Positions 14,671 through 24,505 are shown, numbered from the stretch's first letter. The stretch is DNA of 64,000 bases from Pseudomonas sp. A34-9 (GCF_029543085.1 NZ_CP119967.1:2568501-2632500), one strand, 5' to 3'. Notes: generated by a model from the letters alone, not told the origin. Program-made: numbers and translations.

Positions 14671-17262
14671 ATGAACAGGAACCTCGACGACTACAACCGC
14701 ATGCGCGATTTTTCGGCGACGTCGGAACCGGCCGCGGTCAAGCGCTCAGGGCGTAAAACCGGCGCCGATCACGCGTTGCAGTTCTGCATCCAGAAGCACG
14801 ACGCTTCGCACCTGCATTACGACTTTCGCCTGGAACTCGATGGCGCACTGAAGAGTTGGGCGGTGCCGAAAGGGCCGTCGCTCGATCCCAAGGTCAAGCG
14901 GCTGGCGGTGCATGTCGAGGATCATCCGCTGGATTACGCAACGTTCGAGGGCAGCATTCCCGAAGGGCACTACGGTGCCGGGGATGTGATCGTCTGGGAT
15001 CGTGGCGTGTGGATTCCGCTGGAAGATGCGCACAAGGCCTACGAAAAGGGCAAGCTCAAGTTCGAGCTGCAGGGCGAAAAGCTTGCCGGCATCTGGAATC
15101 TGGTGCGCACGCACATGCCGGGCAAGAAGGAGCAGTGGTTTCTGATCAAGCACCAGGACGCTGCTGCGCGGCCGCAGGATGACTACGACGTGCTGGTTGC
15201 CGAGCCGGACAGTGTGCTGAGCGAGCGCACGATAGTGGGCAAACCGAAACTGGCCGCCGAGCAAAGCAAACCGCTGAAAAAGCCCCCGGCCAAGGTGCGC
15301 AAACCTGCGACCGGCAAGCTCACTGGCGCGCACAAGGCCAGACTGCCGGCGCAGCTCAAGCCGGAACTGGCGACGCTGGTCGACAGTGCGCCCGAAGGGC
15401 AGTGGAGCTATGAGATCAAATTCGACGGCTACCGGATCATGGCGCGCATTGATCATAATCAGGTGCAACTGTTTACTCGCAACGGTCACGACTGGACCCA
15501 CAAGTTACCGCAACAGGCCGCTGCCCTGGCCGCGCTGGGATTGGAATCAGCATGGCTGGACGGTGAAATGGTCATCGCCAATGAACAAGGCGTACCGGAC
15601 TTTCAGGCCCTGCAAAATGCTTTTGAAGCTGGGAGCAGCGGCAACATTCTCTACTACCTGTTCGATCTGCCGTATCTCAACGGTGTCGACCTGCGTGAAG
15701 TGCCGGTCGAAGAGCGGCGCGCCGCGCTGGCCACGGTGCTCGGCAATCATCAGCAACCCTTGTTGCGCTTCTCCGAAGCCTTCGACGAAACCCCCGATGC
15801 ACTGCTCAACAGTGCCTGCCAGATGCAGATGGAAGGCCTGATTGGCAAACGCCTCGGCTCGCCGTATGTGTCGCGGCGCAGTGGCGACTGGATCAAGCTC
15901 AAGTGCAAGCACCGTCAGGAGTTTGTGATCGTCGGCTACACCGATCCGAAAGGTTCGCGCAGTGCATTCGGCGCCTTGTTGCTGGGGCTGCATGACCGCG
16001 ACAGCGGCGAATTGCGCTACGCCGGCAAGGTCGGCACAGGCTTCAGCGAGTCGACGTTGAAAAGCATTCTGGCTCAACTCAAACCGTTGCAGGCGAAGAA
16101 GGCGGCGGTGGTCAACCCACCCAGCGGCTTCGAGGTCAAAGGCGTGCATTGGCTCAAGCCGAAACTGCTGGCGGAAGTCGCGTTTGCTGAAATGACCAAG
16201 GACGGTTCGGTGCGCCACGCCGTGTTCCATGGCTTGCGCGATGACAAACCGGCCAAAGACATCACTGAGGAGCGAGTGAACTCCGTGAAGACTGCAGAGA
16301 AGAAAACGGCAACGAAGAAACCGACGAAAAAAGCCCCGGTGAGCAACGCTGACACGGCGCCGTCACAGCTCGGCCTGGCCAACGGCAAGGTGCGCATTAC
16401 GCACCCGGACCGGGTGATCGACGCGGTCAGCGGTACGACCAAGATGCAACTGGCCGAGTATTACGCCAGCGTCGCCGAATGGATCCTGCCGCAACTCAAG
16501 GATCGCCCGGTGGCCCTGGTGCGCGCTCCAGACGGCATTGCCGGCGAACTGTTCTTCCAGAAAAACGCCGAACGCCTGGCGATCCCTGGCATCACCACGC
16601 TGGACAAGGATGTCACCGGGCAACCGGTGATGCTGATCAACAATGCCGAAGCGCTGATCGGCGCGGTGCAGATGAGCACCGTTGAACTGCACACCTGGAA
16701 TGCGACCACGATCGATCTGGACAAGCCCGATCGCTTTGTCCTCGACCTCGACCCGGACCCGTCGTTGCCGTGGAAAAGCATGGTCGAAGCGACGGCGCTG
16801 ACATTGACCGTGCTCGATGAATTGGGATTGAAAGCGTTCCTTAAAACCAGTGGCGGCAAGGGTATTCACCTCGTCGTGCCACTAACCCGAAAACTCGGCT
16901 GGGATGAAGTCAAGGATTTCAGCCACGCCATCGTCAATCATATTGCCAAGCTGTTGCCGGACCGGTTTTCTGCGGTCTCGGGGCCGAAAAATCGCGTCGG
17001 GCGGATCTTTATCGATTACCTGCGCAACGGTCTGGGCGCCACCACCATCTGCGCTTACGCCGCGCGCACCCGCGAAGGCTTGCCGGTGTCGGTGCCGCTG
17101 TTTCGCGAAGAGGTCGCCGAGATCAAGGGTGGCAATCAGTGGAACGTGCACAACGTTCATGAGCGGTTGGCGGAGGTTGGCGACGAGCCGTGGGCTGACA
17201 TGAAGAAAACCCGCCAGAGCATCACCGCCGAGATGCGCAAACGCCTGGGGCTGAAAAAGTGA
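14671..17262 (+). CDS. ligD: ATP-dependent DNA ligase D (PE-LIG-POL)
   Basis: This 863-residue LigD performs bacterial non-homologous end joining with Ku. Order of domains is the Pseudomonas one: 3'-phosphoesterase (about 35-150; HYDFRLELDG, PEGHYGAGDVIVWD), ATP ligase (about 225-530; catalytic Lys249 in EIKFDGYR), and primase-polymerase (about 570-860; DLDPDP near residue 692 as the metal-binding pair). Lysine- and alanine-rich linkers at about 195-225 and 535-560 separate them. AGGTG lies ahead of the ATG. No Ku gene lies in this window. Its stop directly abuts the stop of the convergent next gene (TGATCA junction). Confidence 0.96.
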   Translation: MNRNLDDYNRMRDFSATSEPAAVKRSGRKTGADHALQFCIQKHDASHLHYDFRLELDGALKSWAVPKGPSLDPKVKRLAVHVEDHPLDYATFEGSIPEGHYGAGDVIVWDRGVWIPLEDAHKAYEKGKLKFELQGEKLAGIWNLVRTHMPGKKEQWFLIKHQDAAARPQDDYDVLVAEPDSVLSERTIVGKPKLAAEQSKPLKKPPAKVRKPATGKLTGAHKARLPAQLKPELATLVDSAPEGQWSYEIKFDGYRIMARIDHNQVQLFTRNGHDWTHKLPQQAAALAALGLESAWLDGEMVIANEQGVPDFQALQNAFEAGSSGNILYYLFDLPYLNGVDLREVPVEERRAALATVLGNHQQPLLRFSEAFDETPDALLNSACQMQMEGLIGKRLGSPYVSRRSGDWIKLKCKHRQEFVIVGYTDPKGSRSAFGALLLGLHDRDSGELRYAGKVGTGFSESTLKSILAQLKPLQAKKAAVVNPPSGFEVKGVHWLKPKLLAEVAFAEMTKDGSVRHAVFHGLRDDKPAKDITEERVNSVKTAEKKTATKKPTKKAPVSNADTAPSQLGLANGKVRITHPDRVIDAVSGTTKMQLAEYYASVAEWILPQLKDRPVALVRAPDGIAGELFFQKNAERLAIPGITTLDKDVTGQPVMLINNAEALIGAVQMSTVELHTWNATTIDLDKPDRFVLDLDPDPSLPWKSMVEATALTLTVLDELGLKAFLKTSGGKGIHLVVPLTRKLGWDEVKDFSHAIVNHIAKLLPDRFSAVSGPKNRVGRIFIDYLRNGLGATTICAYAARTREGLPVSVPLFREEVAEIKGGNQWNVHNVHERLAEVGDEPWADMKKTRQSITAEMRKRLGLKK

Positions 17263-17676
17263 TCAGGTGTCGCGCAGCAAGTCGTGCGCGTTGAGCAATT
17301 CGAAAGCGATTTGCGGGTGGTTTTCCAGGCCGCGACGGATAGCGGCCGGAATCGCTGCGCGCGTCTTGCGGCACAGGCCGGGTAACTCGTCGATCTGAAT
17401 GGCAATGCCCCGCATCGTGCGCACTTCGTTGAAACCGGGAGCGACGTCGACGCGAATGCCCAGTTGCTCGAACATTCGCTGTTGCAGGCGTTTGAGATCA
17501 TCGAGGTCTTTGAGCATTTCCAGGCGAGCGAGCAGGCGCTTCTCTTCCTCACGGGTCAGACGCAGGATGCGCAAGTCCGCGCCGGGCGTCTGCAGCAACG
17601 GGTCGCGCCCGCAAATGCAGGCGCCGGGCGGGCAGGGTGAGCGCAAGGGCACAGAAGTCGTCATGGCCTCCATCAT
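17263..17676 (-). CDS. Conserved hypothetical protein with Cys-rich N-terminus
   Basis: A 137-residue protein (133 if started at the internal ATG at 17664) that I do not recognise. Near the N-terminus it has CPPGACICGRDPLL, a compact three-cysteine cluster, then a highly charged helical stretch (LTREEEKRLLARLEMLKDLDDLKRLQQRM), which looks like a coiled coil, and a mixed C-terminal half. The cysteine cluster suggests a metal or redox site. GGAGG is only 2 bases ahead of the 17664 start, so the exact start is open. It is convergent with ligD with no gap. Confidence 0.7.
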   Translation of the reverse strand: MMEAMTTSVPLRSPCPPGACICGRDPLLQTPGADLRILRLTREEEKRLLARLEMLKDLDDLKRLQQRMFEQLGIRVDVAPGFNEVRTMRGIAIQIDELPGLCRKTRAAIPAAIRRGLENHPQIAFELLNAHDLLRDT

Positions 17677-17744
17677 AGAGGCCGTCGGACCGTTTTGCCT
17701 ATGCGCCTTCAGCGGCCATCCATCGGCTGCTTTATCCGTGACGG

Positions 17745-18059
17745 CTACTGATTCAGGCCTTCGTAATGCACCAGAATCGCGTTGGCCAGATCTTCATCGC
17801 TGGCGTTGAGTCCAGGGTTGTTCTGGCGGACCTGTTGCAGCACCGATTCAAGATAAACCCCACGAATGGCCCCGCCACTGGCGACAAATGCAGACAAGTC
17901 GTCACGGGCTGGAATCACCATTTTGTGATCCTTGAAGGTCGAGTACAGCGACGCGGAGACACCGGCCGAAGTAGCGACGTCGCCCGCATCAACACGGGCC
18001 AACGCCGAACCGACTGGCAGGCATAAGAGTAAAGAAGAAACGAGCACTAACTTGCGCAT
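17745..18059 (-). CDS. DUF2388 secreted small protein
   Basis: A 104-residue protein with a signal peptide (MRKLVLVSSLLLCLPVGSALA) and a DUF2388 domain in which DDLSAFVASGGAIRGVYLESVLQQVRQ is typical. The family is Pseudomonas-rich, exported, and of unknown function. GGAGG lies about 10 bases before the ATG at 18059. It stands alone on the minus strand between the Cys-rich hypothetical and sodC. Confidence 0.87.
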   Translation of the reverse strand: MRKLVLVSSLLLCLPVGSALARVDAGDVATSAGVSASLYSTFKDHKMVIPARDDLSAFVASGGAIRGVYLESVLQQVRQNNPGLNASDEDLANAILVHYEGLNQ

Positions 18060-18219
18060 GACGGTGTTCCTCCACAAGCGCGAAGCAAAAAGGGAAGGAC
18101 TGCATAATGTGAGAGGGGCGCGGTGAGCGGGAGTTCCGTGGCGCTGGAAAGTCTGCGTTATTGCAAGACAGACGCGGGCAACACCATGGCGGGTTGCCCG
18201 GCCTTCAGACTGCGACGGC

Positions 18220-18741
18220 TCAGATCACCCCGCAGGCCATGCGATCACCGCCACCGCCCAGCGGTTTGGGCATGTCGGCGTGGTTGTCGCCACCGGCGTG
18301 GATCATCAGCGCGTGGCCCTTGATCTCGGAAATTTTTTTCAGACGCGGCGCCAGCACCGGATAGTTGGCGATGCCGTCAGCGCTCACGTAAACCGCCGGA
18401 AGATCACCCAAATGACCGTCGGCGTAAGGGCCGAGGTGCTTGGCGGTTTTTTGCGGATCGAAATGTCCGCCTGCGGCCAGTGCGGCGCCTTTCACGCCGT
18501 CCTTCATGCCGGCTTCACAGCTACCGTTTTCATGCACGTGAAAACCGTGCACGCCGGCCGGCAGGGATTTCAGGTCGGGCGTGAACAACAGGCCATATGC
18601 CGTCTCACTGATGGTGACCGAGCCGATAGCCTGTGGCGCACCGTCGGCGCTGACCAGATTGATCGCGACTTTTTCCGTCGCCGCCTGTGCGGTGCCGATG
18701 GCGAAGGTGCCGAGCAAACCCAACCACAATGCGCGTTTCAT
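18220..18741 (-). CDS. sodC: Superoxide dismutase [Cu-Zn], periplasmic
   Basis: The 173-residue protein begins with a signal peptide ending at GTAQAA and detoxifies superoxide in the periplasm. Metal ligands are visible in GFHVHENGSC (copper His pair), GGHFDPQ with HLGPYADGHLGDLP (bridging and zinc His and Asp) and HAGGDNHAD (last copper His). The two structural cysteines (GSCEAG and MACGVI) are present. The start at 18741 fits the AAAGGAAAA ribosome site better than the ATG at 18747. It is monocistronic. Confidence 0.95.
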   Translation of the reverse strand: MKRALWLGLLGTFAIGTAQAATEKVAINLVSADGAPQAIGSVTISETAYGLLFTPDLKSLPAGVHGFHVHENGSCEAGMKDGVKGAALAAGGHFDPQKTAKHLGPYADGHLGDLPAVYVSADGIANYPVLAPRLKKISEIKGHALMIHAGGDNHADMPKPLGGGGDRMACGVI

Positions 18742-18986
18742 AAGCATTTTCCTTTTGCTGCAAGAGTGTTCAGAACGACGGACTCAATAGCCTGCCGGCA
18801 TTAACCGGCGATGAAGGCACATCCTCCGGCGTTGCAAAGTGTGACTTGCCGCGCAATCGGAAAGTTTTGCTGCCTTTGGCCAGCATGCCGACACCTGCTG
18901 ACACGCTCTGGCGCGGCAGACCTGCGCAAATAGGCTTAACTGAAGGCTGACAAGCGCTTACGGGCGTGACGAGGGAGGAAAATCCG

Positions 18987-20600
18987 GTGTCGATCAAACT
19001 GCGTTTAGTGTTGCTGATTGTGACAAGTCTGCTGACAGCCTTGATCGTGAGTCTGGTCAGTTACATCGGCAATCAGCGGATGGCCTCGGCGGTCAGCGAT
19101 AACGCGGTCAGCATGAGCGCGCTGCGCAACCACATGGAAGCCGACATGATGCACGACGCCCTGCGCGCCGATGTCTACTCGGCGATGCTGGTGGGGTTGG
19201 GCAAGAGCACCAGTACGGCGTCCGAGGTGCGCGATTCGATCAACGAGCATGCGGGGCATTTTCGTGAGGTGCTCGAGGAGAACCTCAAGCTGCCAATCAA
19301 CCCGACATTGCGCACGGCGCTGGAGCAGATCAAACCGAGCCTCGATACCTACATCAACGCGGGCGAGCGGATCGTCGGTTTGGCGTTGGACAATCCCGAT
19401 GCCGCTCAGCAGGAACTGGGCACCTTCAACACTGCGTTTGGCCAGCTTGAAGCGCAAATGGCCGCGTTGAGCGAGTTGATCGAGTCCAATACGCGGCAGA
19501 CCAGCGCAGGCACCGAAACCGCCATCCGCAATGCCAACGTTGCGCTCGGCGTGGTGTTGCTCGCCAGTCTTGTGCTGCTCTTGATTCAGGGGCGCTGGGT
19601 CATCCTGAGCATCATGGGGCCGTTGAAGACCGCCAGCCGTATCGCCGAAAGCATCGCCCACGGCAACCTCAGCGAGCCGATTGCCGAACCGTCCGGCAAG
19701 GATGAAGCCAGTGTCTTGATTCGTACGTTGGCGACCATGCAGCGCGATTTGCGCAACATGATCGATGTGGTGCGGCGCAATGCTCACGGCGTCAGTGGCA
19801 TGAGCGAACAACTCAGCCATGGTTGCCATCAGGTCGCCGACAGCAGCCAGCAGCAAAGCGTCGCTGCCGGCACCATGGCTGCGGCGGCCAGCCAGATGAC
19901 CGCGAGCATCGAGGAAATCACCCGCCACGCCGAACGTGCCCTGAGCATGGCCAGTCAGGCCGAGACGCTGGCCAAGGAGGGCGGCGGAGTGATCCATCAA
20001 GTGGTCAGCGACATGGACGATATCGCCCGATCAGCGCAACAGTCGGCCCAGGTGATCCGCACGCTGGATCAGGAATCCGAAGCCATTTTCAACATCATTC
20101 AGGTGATCAAGAGCATTGCCGACCAGACCAACCTGCTGGCGCTCAATGCTGCCATTGAAGCGGCCCGGGCCGGGGAACAGGGCAGGGGCTTTGCGGTGGT
20201 CGCGGATGAAGTGCGCAGCCTGGCGGCGCGCACCAGCGCCTCGACCCAGGAAATCGCCGCGATGGTTGCGCGCATTCAACACAGCACCCGTGAGGCGGTC
20301 AGCAGCATGGAGGCGGGCGTCGCGCAGGTCGACAAAGGCATGGCGGTGACGGCGGATGTCGAGCGGGCGATACGTGAAATTCTCGACGCGACGCTGAGCA
20401 CGACGCAACTGGTCAACGACATCACCCGCACGATTGGCGAGCAGAGCCAGGCCAGTAACGAGATTGCGCATCAGGTGGAAATGATCGCGGGGATGTCCGA
20501 AGGCAACAGCCGGGTGATCGGGCAAACGGCGAATACCACTGATGAGTTGTCGAGGCTGGCGGGGCAGTTGGCGCAGTCGGTGGATCGGTTTCGGTTGTAA
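18987..20600 (+). CDS. Methyl-accepting chemotaxis protein
   Basis: A 537-residue receptor with transmembrane helix at about 4-26, a periplasmic four-helix-bundle-like ligand domain (about 30-180), a second transmembrane helix near 190-210, a HAMP domain, and the cytoplasmic signalling hairpin with the invariant tip [34 protein letters not shown]. It would link an external signal to CheA/CheW. The GTG start at 18987 is 8 bases after GGAGG, and a longer in-frame start lacks such a site. No ligand can be named. Confidence 0.93.
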   Translation: MSIKLRLVLLIVTSLLTALIVSLVSYIGNQRMASAVSDNAVSMSALRNHMEADMMHDALRADVYSAMLVGLGKSTSTASEVRDSINEHAGHFREVLEENLKLPINPTLRTALEQIKPSLDTYINAGERIVGLALDNPDAAQQELGTFNTAFGQLEAQMAALSELIESNTRQTSAGTETAIRNANVALGVVLLASLVLLLIQGRWVILSIMGPLKTASRIAESIAHGNLSEPIAEPSGKDEASVLIRTLATMQRDLRNMIDVVRRNAHGVSGMSEQLSHGCHQVADSSQQQSVAAGTMAAAASQMTASIEEITRHAERALSMASQAETLAKEGGGVIHQVVSDMDDIARSAQQSAQVIRTLDQESEAIFNIIQVIKSIADQTNLLALNAAIEAARAGEQGRGFAVVADEVRSLAARTSASTQEIAAMVARIQHSTREAVSSMEAGVAQVDKGMAVTADVERAIREILDATLSTTQLVNDITRTIGEQSQASNEIAHQVEMIAGMSEGNSRVIGQTANTTDELSRLAGQLAQSVDRFRL

Positions 20601-20620
20601 CCAGGAAGATGTGTAGTGCT

Positions 20621-20709
20621 TGGGCTGCCGCCTTCGCGAGCAGGCTCGCTCCCACCTTTGGAATGCGTTCCCTTGTGGGAGCGAGCCTGCTCGCGAAGAC
20701 GGCAGCCCA
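20621..20709. repeat. REPIN with outward-arranged arms
   Basis: The inverted repeat has arms TGGGCTGCCG / CGGCAGCCCA enclosing TTCGCGAGCAGGCTCGCTCCCAC and its complement. The REP orientation is reversed relative to most REPINs in the window (GCGAG cores lie outside). It separates the chemotaxis receptor and the convergent NTF2-like gene. Confidence 0.85.
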
Positions 20710-20741
20710 GTCAACATCTATTCAGAGTCAGTTAACCCCGA

Positions 20742-21173
20742 TCAGAACTTGAACGCCTGCCGCCCCACCAACAACCACTGGCCGTCCTGCTTCTGCCAGA
20801 TCTGAAAGTTCTCGATTTCCGTCGGCACCACTTCAGTCCCTTTCAACGCCTGCGCTGAAAAGTGGTGGCGCACCAGCGCGGTATCGCCGGACAGGGTAAT
20901 GGTCTGGTTCTGCATTTCCAGGGTCTTGAACGCGCTCTTGCCGGTTTCGATGTCGGCAATGAATTCCTTTTTGTCCTGAATCTTGCCGCTGGAATGGCCG
21001 TAGGTCAGGTTGGGCGCGGTGAGGGCGTTCAGTTCGGCGATGTCCTTGTGCAGCATCGCCTGGGTCAGATGGTCCACCGCTTGGGCGACATCCTTTTCCG
21101 CCGGGGCAGACGCGGCCATGGCGTAACCGTTGAAGGCACAGAGAAAACTGATCAGGAGTCGGGTCTTGGTCAT
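20742..21173 (-). CDS. Exported NTF2-like (SnoaL/DUF4440) protein
   Basis: A 143-residue protein with a signal peptide (MTKTRLLISFLCAFNGYAMAASA) and an NTF2-like fold (VDHLTQAMLHKDIAELNALTAPNLTYGHSSGKIQDKKEFI, then ALVRHHFSAQ and IENFQIWQKQDGQWLLVGRQ). The family forms cone-shaped pockets used for binding or small reactions; no catalytic signature is clear. The start at 21173 follows AAGGAAAT; a longer frame upstream has no ribosome site. Confidence 0.8.
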   Translation of the reverse strand: MTKTRLLISFLCAFNGYAMAASAPAEKDVAQAVDHLTQAMLHKDIAELNALTAPNLTYGHSSGKIQDKKEFIADIETGKSAFKTLEMQNQTITLSGDTALVRHHFSAQALKGTEVVPTEIENFQIWQKQDGQWLLVGRQAFKF

Positions 21174-21644
21174 GAAGGTTATTTCCTTGTTGTTATGGGA
21201 GACGACTGATTCATCAGTCATCGTACAACCTAGCAGATAATCTTCAGATAAGGCACTGCTTCAAAGTGCGGATCGTCCGGGGTTATGTTCAGCCTTCGCC
21301 GGCCGATAGAGTCCTGAGCGGAAAAAGACTCTCAAGTCGGGAACAGACGCGCGGGTTTGCCCTGACGTGATATTCTTCGCGCCAACTTGGTTTGACCTTA
21401 TTCAGTTTGCTTGCCTGCGGGCGGGCCGACGGAATCCCTGTCGCTCAAGTAGCTGAGCCAATAATGATAAGAAGTCAGTTCAGAAGGGACATTAACTGAG
21501 GTCGATGCAGCATGTCGGCCTTGTGTGCCCACCCGTCAAAATTGAAGTGTGCCGGAATCTGCGACGCTAGCCTGAGCGTCATCAAAGCGGATCGCATACT
21601 GATAACAGCGGCGGGCGGAAGGCGTTTTATCATAGGTGCAACAG
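21174..21644. other. 471-bp gene-free stretch upstream of mqo
   Basis: No convincing gene is seen here. It holds the divergent promoters of the NTF2-like gene and mqo. TTGACC at about 21391 is a possible -35 element, and CCAATAATGATAAGAAG near 21460 has a loose Fur- or AT-rich-box character. The long leader suggests regulation, but no riboswitch could be identified by eye. Confidence 0.4.
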
Positions 21645-23291
21645 ATGTTTAAAAAAGTGAACACAGCCCTGCTGGGTCTGGCTTTGGCGATGGGGATGAC
21701 ATCCGCCAATGCTGACGAAGCAAAGAAAGTCGACGTTCTGCTGATCGGCGGCGGCATCATGAGCACCACCCTCGGTGTGTGGATCAATGAGCTGGAGCCA
21801 AGCTGGTCGATGGAAATGGTCGAGCGCCTCGACGGCGTCGCCCTGGAAAGCTCCAACGGCTGGAACAACGCCGGTACCGGTCACTCGGCGCTCGCTGAGC
21901 TGAACTACACCCCGGAAGACGACAAAGGCAACGTGACGATCCCGAAAGCCGTCGAGATCAACGAAGCGTTCCAGGTCTCCCGTCAGTTCTGGGCCTGGCA
22001 GGTTCAGCAAGGCGTTCTGAAGAACCCTCGCTCGTTCATCAACACCACGCCGCACATGAGCTTTGTGTGGGGCGATGACAACATCAAGTTCCTGAAAAAG
22101 CGCTACGAAGCCCTGCAAGCGAGCCCGCTGTTCGCCGGCATGCAGTACTCCGAAGACCCGGCTGTGATCAAGAAGTGGGTTCCGCTGATGATGGAAGGGC
22201 GTGACCCGAACCAGAAAATCGCGGCCACCTGGAGCCCGCTGGGTACCGACATGAACTTCGGCGAAATCACCCGCCAGTTCGCCACGTACCTGCAGACCAA
22301 GCCTAACTTCGATCTGAAACTGTCCAGCGAAGTGCAGGACATCACCAAGAACGAAGACGGCACCTGGCGCGTCAGCTACAAAAACCTGAAAGACGGCACC
22401 AAAACCGAAACCGACGCCAAGTTCGTGTTCATCGGCGCGGGCGGCGGTGCATTGCACCTGCTGCAGAAGTCCGGCATTCCTGAAGCCAAGGAATACGCTG
22501 GCTTCCCGGTTGGTGGTTCGTTCCTGGTGACCGATAACCCGGCCATCGCTGAACAGCACCTGGCCAAGGCCTACGGTAAAGCATCGGTTGGCGCACCACC
22601 GATGTCCGTTCCGCACCTGGACACCCGTGTTCTGGACGGCAAGCGCGTCATCCTGTTTGGCCCGTTCGCGACCTTCAGCACCAAGTTCCTCAAGGAAGGT
22701 TCGTACCTGGACCTGCTGACCAGCACCACCACCCACAACATCTGGCCTATGACCAAGGTCGGCATCAAGGAATACCCGCTGGTCGAGTACCTGGCTGGCC
22801 AACTGATGCTGTCGGATGAAGACCGTCTGAACGCGCTGAAGGAATACTTCCCGAACGCCAAAGCCGAAGACTGGCGCCTGTGGCAAGCCGGCCAACGCGT
22901 GCAAATCATCAAGCGTGATGAAGCCGCTGGCGGCGTGCTGAAACTGGGCACCGAAATCGTTGCTGCACAAGACGGCTCCATCGCCGGCCTGCTGGGCGCA
23001 TCGCCAGGCGCGTCGACCGCTGCACCGATCATGCTGAGCGTGCTGCAGAAAGTCTTCAAAGACAAAGTGGCTACCCCTGAGTGGCAAACCAAGCTGCACC
23101 AGATCGTGCCAAGCTACGGCACTCAGCTGAACAGCGATCCGGCCAAAGTGGCTGCGGAGTGGGCTTACACCGCCAAGATCCTCGAACTGCCGACGCCTCC
23201 GGTGATTGGTCAGGCTGCTGCTCCGGCTGCACCTGCAGCTCAAAAAGCTGAAGCTCCGAAGGAAAACGCTGCACGTGACATGGCGCTGTAA
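21645..23291 (+). CDS. mqo: Malate:quinone oxidoreductase with export signal
   Basis: The 548-residue FAD enzyme oxidises malate to oxaloacetate and passes electrons to quinone. The FAD motif [16 protein letters not shown] begins near residue 28, after a signal-like N-terminus ([23 protein letters not shown]), so the protein is probably exported, as in the MqoA type of Pseudomonas. Family segments [20 protein letters not shown] and [14 protein letters not shown] are intact. A C-terminal Ala-, Pro- and Lys-rich tail of about 25 residues follows the catalytic domain. AGGTG precedes the ATG at 21645. A strong terminator follows. Confidence 0.94.
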   Translation: MFKKVNTALLGLALAMGMTSANADEAKKVDVLLIGGGIMSTTLGVWINELEPSWSMEMVERLDGVALESSNGWNNAGTGHSALAELNYTPEDDKGNVTIPKAVEINEAFQVSRQFWAWQVQQGVLKNPRSFINTTPHMSFVWGDDNIKFLKKRYEALQASPLFAGMQYSEDPAVIKKWVPLMMEGRDPNQKIAATWSPLGTDMNFGEITRQFATYLQTKPNFDLKLSSEVQDITKNEDGTWRVSYKNLKDGTKTETDAKFVFIGAGGGALHLLQKSGIPEAKEYAGFPVGGSFLVTDNPAIAEQHLAKAYGKASVGAPPMSVPHLDTRVLDGKRVILFGPFATFSTKFLKEGSYLDLLTSTTTHNIWPMTKVGIKEYPLVEYLAGQLMLSDEDRLNALKEYFPNAKAEDWRLWQAGQRVQIIKRDEAAGGVLKLGTEIVAAQDGSIAGLLGASPGASTAAPIMLSVLQKVFKDKVATPEWQTKLHQIVPSYGTQLNSDPAKVAAEWAYTAKILELPTPPVIGQAAAPAAPAAQKAEAPKENAARDMAL

Positions 23292-23310
23292 CTAGACGCC
23301 TGACACACAA

Positions 23311-23346
23311 AGCCCACTGAACCGGCGACGGTCAGTGGGCTTTTTT
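23311..23346 (+). terminator. Rho-independent terminator of mqo
   Basis: AGCCCACTGA pairs with TCAGTGGGCT across an 11-base loop and is followed directly by TTTTT, a textbook intrinsic terminator 20 bases after the mqo stop. Confidence 0.95.
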
Positions 23347-23362
23347 ATGGCAAATATTTTTC

Positions 23363-23460
23363 TAGGAGCTGCCGAGTGAAACGAGGCTGCGATCTTTTGA
23401 TTTTGATCTTGCTTTTGAAAGATCAAAATCAAAAGGTCGCAGCCTGCGGCAGCTCCTACA
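23363..23460. repeat. Palindromic repeat (TAGGAGCTGCCG family)
   Basis: About 98 bp with arms TAGGAGCTGCCG...GGCTGCGATCTTTTGATTTT and the complementary right arm ending CGGCAGCTCCTACA. It lies between mqo and the convergent NTF2-like gene. Confidence 0.88.
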
Positions 23461-23475
23461 GGGTTTTTCAGGTGC

Positions 23476-23904
23476 TCAGGATTTGGCCTTTGCCAGATAA
23501 GCGCCGAGTCGCCGCCCCATCTCTTCCCCCAACGCCTGCAACCCACTCAGCGGCCGCACCATCACTTCAAACTCGACAATCTTCCCGCTCTCATCAAAGC
23601 GAATCATGTCGATGCCTTTCAGCTCCTTCGAACCCACCTTGGCGCTGAACTCCAGAATCACATTCAAGCCATCGGCAGTCGCCAGTTCACGGTGATAGGT
23701 GAAGTCTTCAAACACCTCGAACACGGTATTGAGGATCATCGACACCACTGGCGCGCCCGGATAAGGCGTGTGCGCCATCGGCGAGCGAAACACGGCTTGC
23801 GGGTCGAGCAGGCCGGGCAGGGCGCTGAGGTTGCCGGTGCGGATCATTTCGTGCCATTTGCCCAGCGATGCGGCGACGTTGGGTTGCAGGTTCAGATCGG
23901 TCAT
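23476..23904 (-). CDS. NTF2/SnoaL-like cytoplasmic protein
   Basis: A 142-residue protein of the nuclear-transport-factor-2 fold (SnoaL-like): KWHEMIRTGNLSALPGLLDPQAVFRSPM, then ILEFSAKVGSKELKGIDMIRFDESGKIVEFEVMVRPLSG, the usual end of the domain. There is no signal peptide. GGAG lies 6 bases before the ATG at 23904; a GTG two codons upstream is possible. Members include steroid-isomerase-like and polyketide-cyclase-like enzymes, but catalytic residues cannot be assigned. Confidence 0.82.
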   Translation of the reverse strand: MTDLNLQPNVAASLGKWHEMIRTGNLSALPGLLDPQAVFRSPMAHTPYPGAPVVSMILNTVFEVFEDFTYHRELATADGLNVILEFSAKVGSKELKGIDMIRFDESGKIVEFEVMVRPLSGLQALGEEMGRRLGAYLAKAKS

Positions 23905-24171
23905 GTTCACTCCAGGATTTTTCTTGTTGTTGTCGCGACGGCAATGACTCTAGATCAACCACGGCGAAATTGAACCCTTGTGCCGCGATCTGAATATCGG
24001 CCCATGGCCCATGCGGATCAGATGTGTATCTGATCCGTATTTTTTCACTGGATCTGCCTCTGTTACCGGCTCAGTCATCCGCTCAAAATAGCCCCACAGC
24101 TCGGTCACTCGCGGCAGTCCTTCATCCCGAAGCGCCCAGTGCACCGCAAGCTCGGCATTGAGGAGAGCAAC

Positions 24172-24255
24172 ATGAACAAGATGGCGATTTTTCTGGGTGG
24201 ATTCCTGACATTGACCATTCTGATCGGCCTGCTCGCAACGATTTCTCCGGTCTGA
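24172..24255 (+). CDS. Predicted 27-residue single-span membrane protein
   Basis: This short open frame starts MNKMAIFLGGFLTLTILIGL and is hydrophobic almost throughout, ending SPV. A strong ribosome site, GAGGAG, lies 6 bases before the ATG. The composition and the start site make it a likely tiny inner-membrane protein, possibly a regulator of a membrane complex. It lies between the NTF2-like gene and the 63-residue gene, in a stretch otherwise free of genes. No function can be given. Confidence 0.6.
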   Translation: MNKMAIFLGGFLTLTILIGLLATISPV

Positions 24256-24410
24256 AGACATATTGCTACGCCAGTTGAAACTCCATGGGCTTGTAACGAG
24301 CGAAATCGAGTTTCGAGTCTGGAGGCTGACGGCGCGGATCGCTTTTATCGCGGTGGCGGCGACAGTGGGCGGCTGAGGGCGGTGCGTCGGCCTCAATGAT
24401 CAAGGCATCT

Positions 24411-24502
24411 TTGCTGGTCTCTTCGCAAGCGAGCTCGCACCCACAAGGTATGAAGCGTTCACCCTCAATCACTGTGGGAGCGAGCCTGCTCGCGAAAGCG
24501 GA
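24411..24502. repeat. Imperfect REPIN
   Basis: A degenerate left arm (TCTTCGCAAGCGAGCTCGCACCCACA) faces a canonical right arm (GTGGGAGCGAGCCTGCTCGCGA) across about 35 bp. The left arm is decayed, suggesting an old copy. No other feature is seen in 24256-24505. Confidence 0.8.
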
Positions 24503-24505
24503 GTA

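Noticed and set aside
18175-18200. Hairpin CGGGCAAC...GGTTGCCCG after sodC as a terminator
   Set aside because: The stem is good but no T-tract follows on the minus strand, so intrinsic termination is not supported.
21630-23243. 537-codon minus-strand frame opposite mqo
   Set aside because: It is a shadow of mqo codon bias; no motif or ribosome site supports it.
23950-24396. 148-codon minus-strand frame between two small genes
   Set aside because: No family features, no good ribosome site, and it runs opposite the better supported 27-codon membrane protein.
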